Below are positions 6,058 to 7,064 of a stretch of 7,064 nucleotides of DNA, piece after piece; positions within the stretch are counted from its first letter, which is position 1; each line of letters begins with the position of its first letter. A model generated the notes under the pieces. It was not told where the DNA came from, searched no databases, and saw only the letters and a list, made by a program, of their open reading frames with translations. The position numbers and the translations under genes were made by a program. The DNA comes from an uncultured Lachnospiraceae bacterium. GTDB lineage: Bacteria > Bacillota > Clostridia > Lachnospirales > Lachnospiraceae. Where the stretch lies: assembly GCA_937901625.1 (NCBI GenBank), contig CALDIE010000235.1, positions 1-7,064 of the forward strand. Reading direction: 5' to 3'.

Positions 6058-7064
6058 ATGGATCAGGAAATGCAGGCAAGGGTAGACGAAAAACTGAAAA
6101 AACTCCTGGATAATTCCAAGAAGAGAGGTACGGCGGATTATCAGGAAGTAATCTCCACTTTTCAGGAGTTCGATCTGGATGAGGAGCAGTTTGAAAAGAT
6201 TTGGGACGCCCTCGATAAAAACAAGATCGTGCTTCAGGTAGCGGAAGAGGAGGCACCTGAAGACGAACTTTCCATCGTGGAAAGCGAAGAGATCGAAAAA
6301 GAGATCGAGATGGATATCGAGAATGTTGAAACCGGAGCGGAAGGCAGCAACATAGATGATCCGGTACGTCTCTATCTTAAGGAAATCGGTCAGGTGCCGT
6401 TGCTTAGCGCCGACGAAGAGATCGTTCTTGCAAAGAAAATGGAAAAAGGTTCCAAGGCGGAAGAAGAGAATCTGGAGCTTCGAAAGAGATTAAAGGAACT
6501 GGAAGAAAGCCTTGAACCGAAAGAAGGCGAAAAGCCTATCAGCAAGAAAAAGGCTGCCGAGATCGAAACAGAGATCGGGGAAGTAAAAGCGAAGATCGAA
6601 GAGAATGAAGACAGTATCTTTGCCGGTAAGGAAGCGGGAAAGAGTCTGGCAAACGCCAACTTAAGACTCGTTGTCAGCATCGCGAAGCGTTATGTCGGCC
6701 GCGGACTTCTGTTTTTGGATCTGATCCAGGAAGGAAATCTCGGTCTGATCAAGGCTGTAGAGAAGTTTGATTACAACAAGGGATACAAGTTTTCCACCTA
6801 TGCGACCTGGTGGATCCGTCAGGCCATTACCAGAGCCATTGCCGATCAGGCAAGAACGATCCGTATCCCGGTACATATGGTTGAGACGATCAATAAGATC
6901 ACCAGAGTGAACAGACAGCTGGTACAGGAGCTGGGACGCGAACCGACCGCTGCCGAGATCGCCGAGAAGATAGAGATGCCCGAAGAGCGTGTGCGTGAGA
7001 TCCAGAAGATCTCCCAGGAACCTGTATCTTTGGAGACTCCGATCGGTGAAGAGGAAGACAGCCA
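6058..7064 (+). CDS. rpoD: RNA polymerase primary sigma factor (sigma-70/SigA), 3'-partial
   Basis: This is the housekeeping sigma factor, which directs RNA polymerase to -10/-35 promoters. The frame is open to the window edge and gives 335 residues; the rest of region 3 and region 4 (-35 recognition) lie beyond. Region 1.1 spans about residues 8-65 (KKLLDNSKKRGTADYQEV). Region 1.2 begins at Asp100 (DDPVRLYLKEIGQVPLLS). Region 2 starts at NANLRLVVSIAKRYVGRG (Asn199), followed by FLDLIQEGNLGL and the -10 binding/melting segment YKFSTYATWWIRQAITRAI (Trp251, Trp252, Gln255). Region 3 includes RIPVHMVETINK and ends at SLETPIGEEEDS. Region 1.1 and the near-identity of region 2 to Bacillus SigA argue for the primary sigma rather than an alternative one. 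A charged insertion of about 58 residues separates regions 1.2 and 2.1 (residues about 132-190). Start ATG 6058 has a well-placed ribosome binding site. Likely co-transcribed with dgt and dnaG. Confidence 0.97.
   Translation, partial: MDQEMQARVDEKLKKLLDNSKKRGTADYQEVISTFQEFDLDEEQFEKIWDALDKNKIVLQVAEEEAPEDELSIVESEEIEKEIEMDIENVETGAEGSNIDDPVRLYLKEIGQVPLLSADEEIVLAKKMEKGSKAEEENLELRKRLKELEESLEPKEGEKPISKKKAAEIETEIGEVKAKIEENEDSIFAGKEAGKSLANANLRLVVSIAKRYVGRGLLFLDLIQEGNLGLIKAVEKFDYNKGYKFSTYATWWIRQAITRAIADQARTIRIPVHMVETINKITRVNRQLVQELGREPTAAEIAEKIEMPEERVREIQKISQEPVSLETPIGEEEDS

Noticed and set aside
6390..6680. Minus-strand Ser/Phe-rich 96-aa frame opposite rpoD
   Set aside because: It is the complement of the E/K-rich sigma insertion; the low-complexity Ser/Phe/Leu composition is what reversed GAA/AAG codons produce.

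Overview
The window is a four-gene, all-plus-strand stretch of bacterial chromosome, most likely from a Firmicute of the class Clostridia and probably Lachnospiraceae. This rests on four things: a single-chain PurL of the clostridial/Bacteroides style (GCGGATGSSK and NDFGAGG motifs, fused glutaminase), the gene order dgt-dnaG-rpoD, strong AGGAGG-type ribosome binding sites, and a SigA-like rpoD product. The family-level guess is from remembered protein style, not a search.

Layout: positions 1-2726 hold the 3' three quarters of purL (purine biosynthesis), whose start lies before the window. A strong intrinsic terminator (2775-2808) closes that transcript. A 349-base gap follows, with a degenerate 3 x 19-bp tandem repeat, a G7 tract and an AT-rich candidate -10 element. 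Next come dgt (3076-4083, HD-domain dGTPase family), dnaG (4221-6014, primase) and the first 335 codons of rpoD (6058 to the window end, primary sigma factor). I see no terminator between these three, so they are probably one transcript: a clostridial form of the macromolecular synthesis operon, linking dNTP control, replication priming and transcription initiation.

The coding content is housekeeping and looks intact. I found no mobile element, CRISPR array, RNA gene or recognisable new multi-gene system. The unexplained structure lies mostly between the genes. Each of the three intergenic gaps carries its own, unrelated short tandem repeat: 19-bp units before dgt, a 12-unit heptanucleotide array before dnaG, and a perfect 15-bp duplication running over the dnaG stop codon before rpoD. 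Other points of interest are a probable TTG start for dnaG (an upstream GTG lies inside the Shine-Dalgarno sequence), an AUGUGAUG arrangement at the dgt start, and a charged, probably coiled-coil insertion of roughly 58 residues between sigma regions 1.2 and 2.1 of RpoD.
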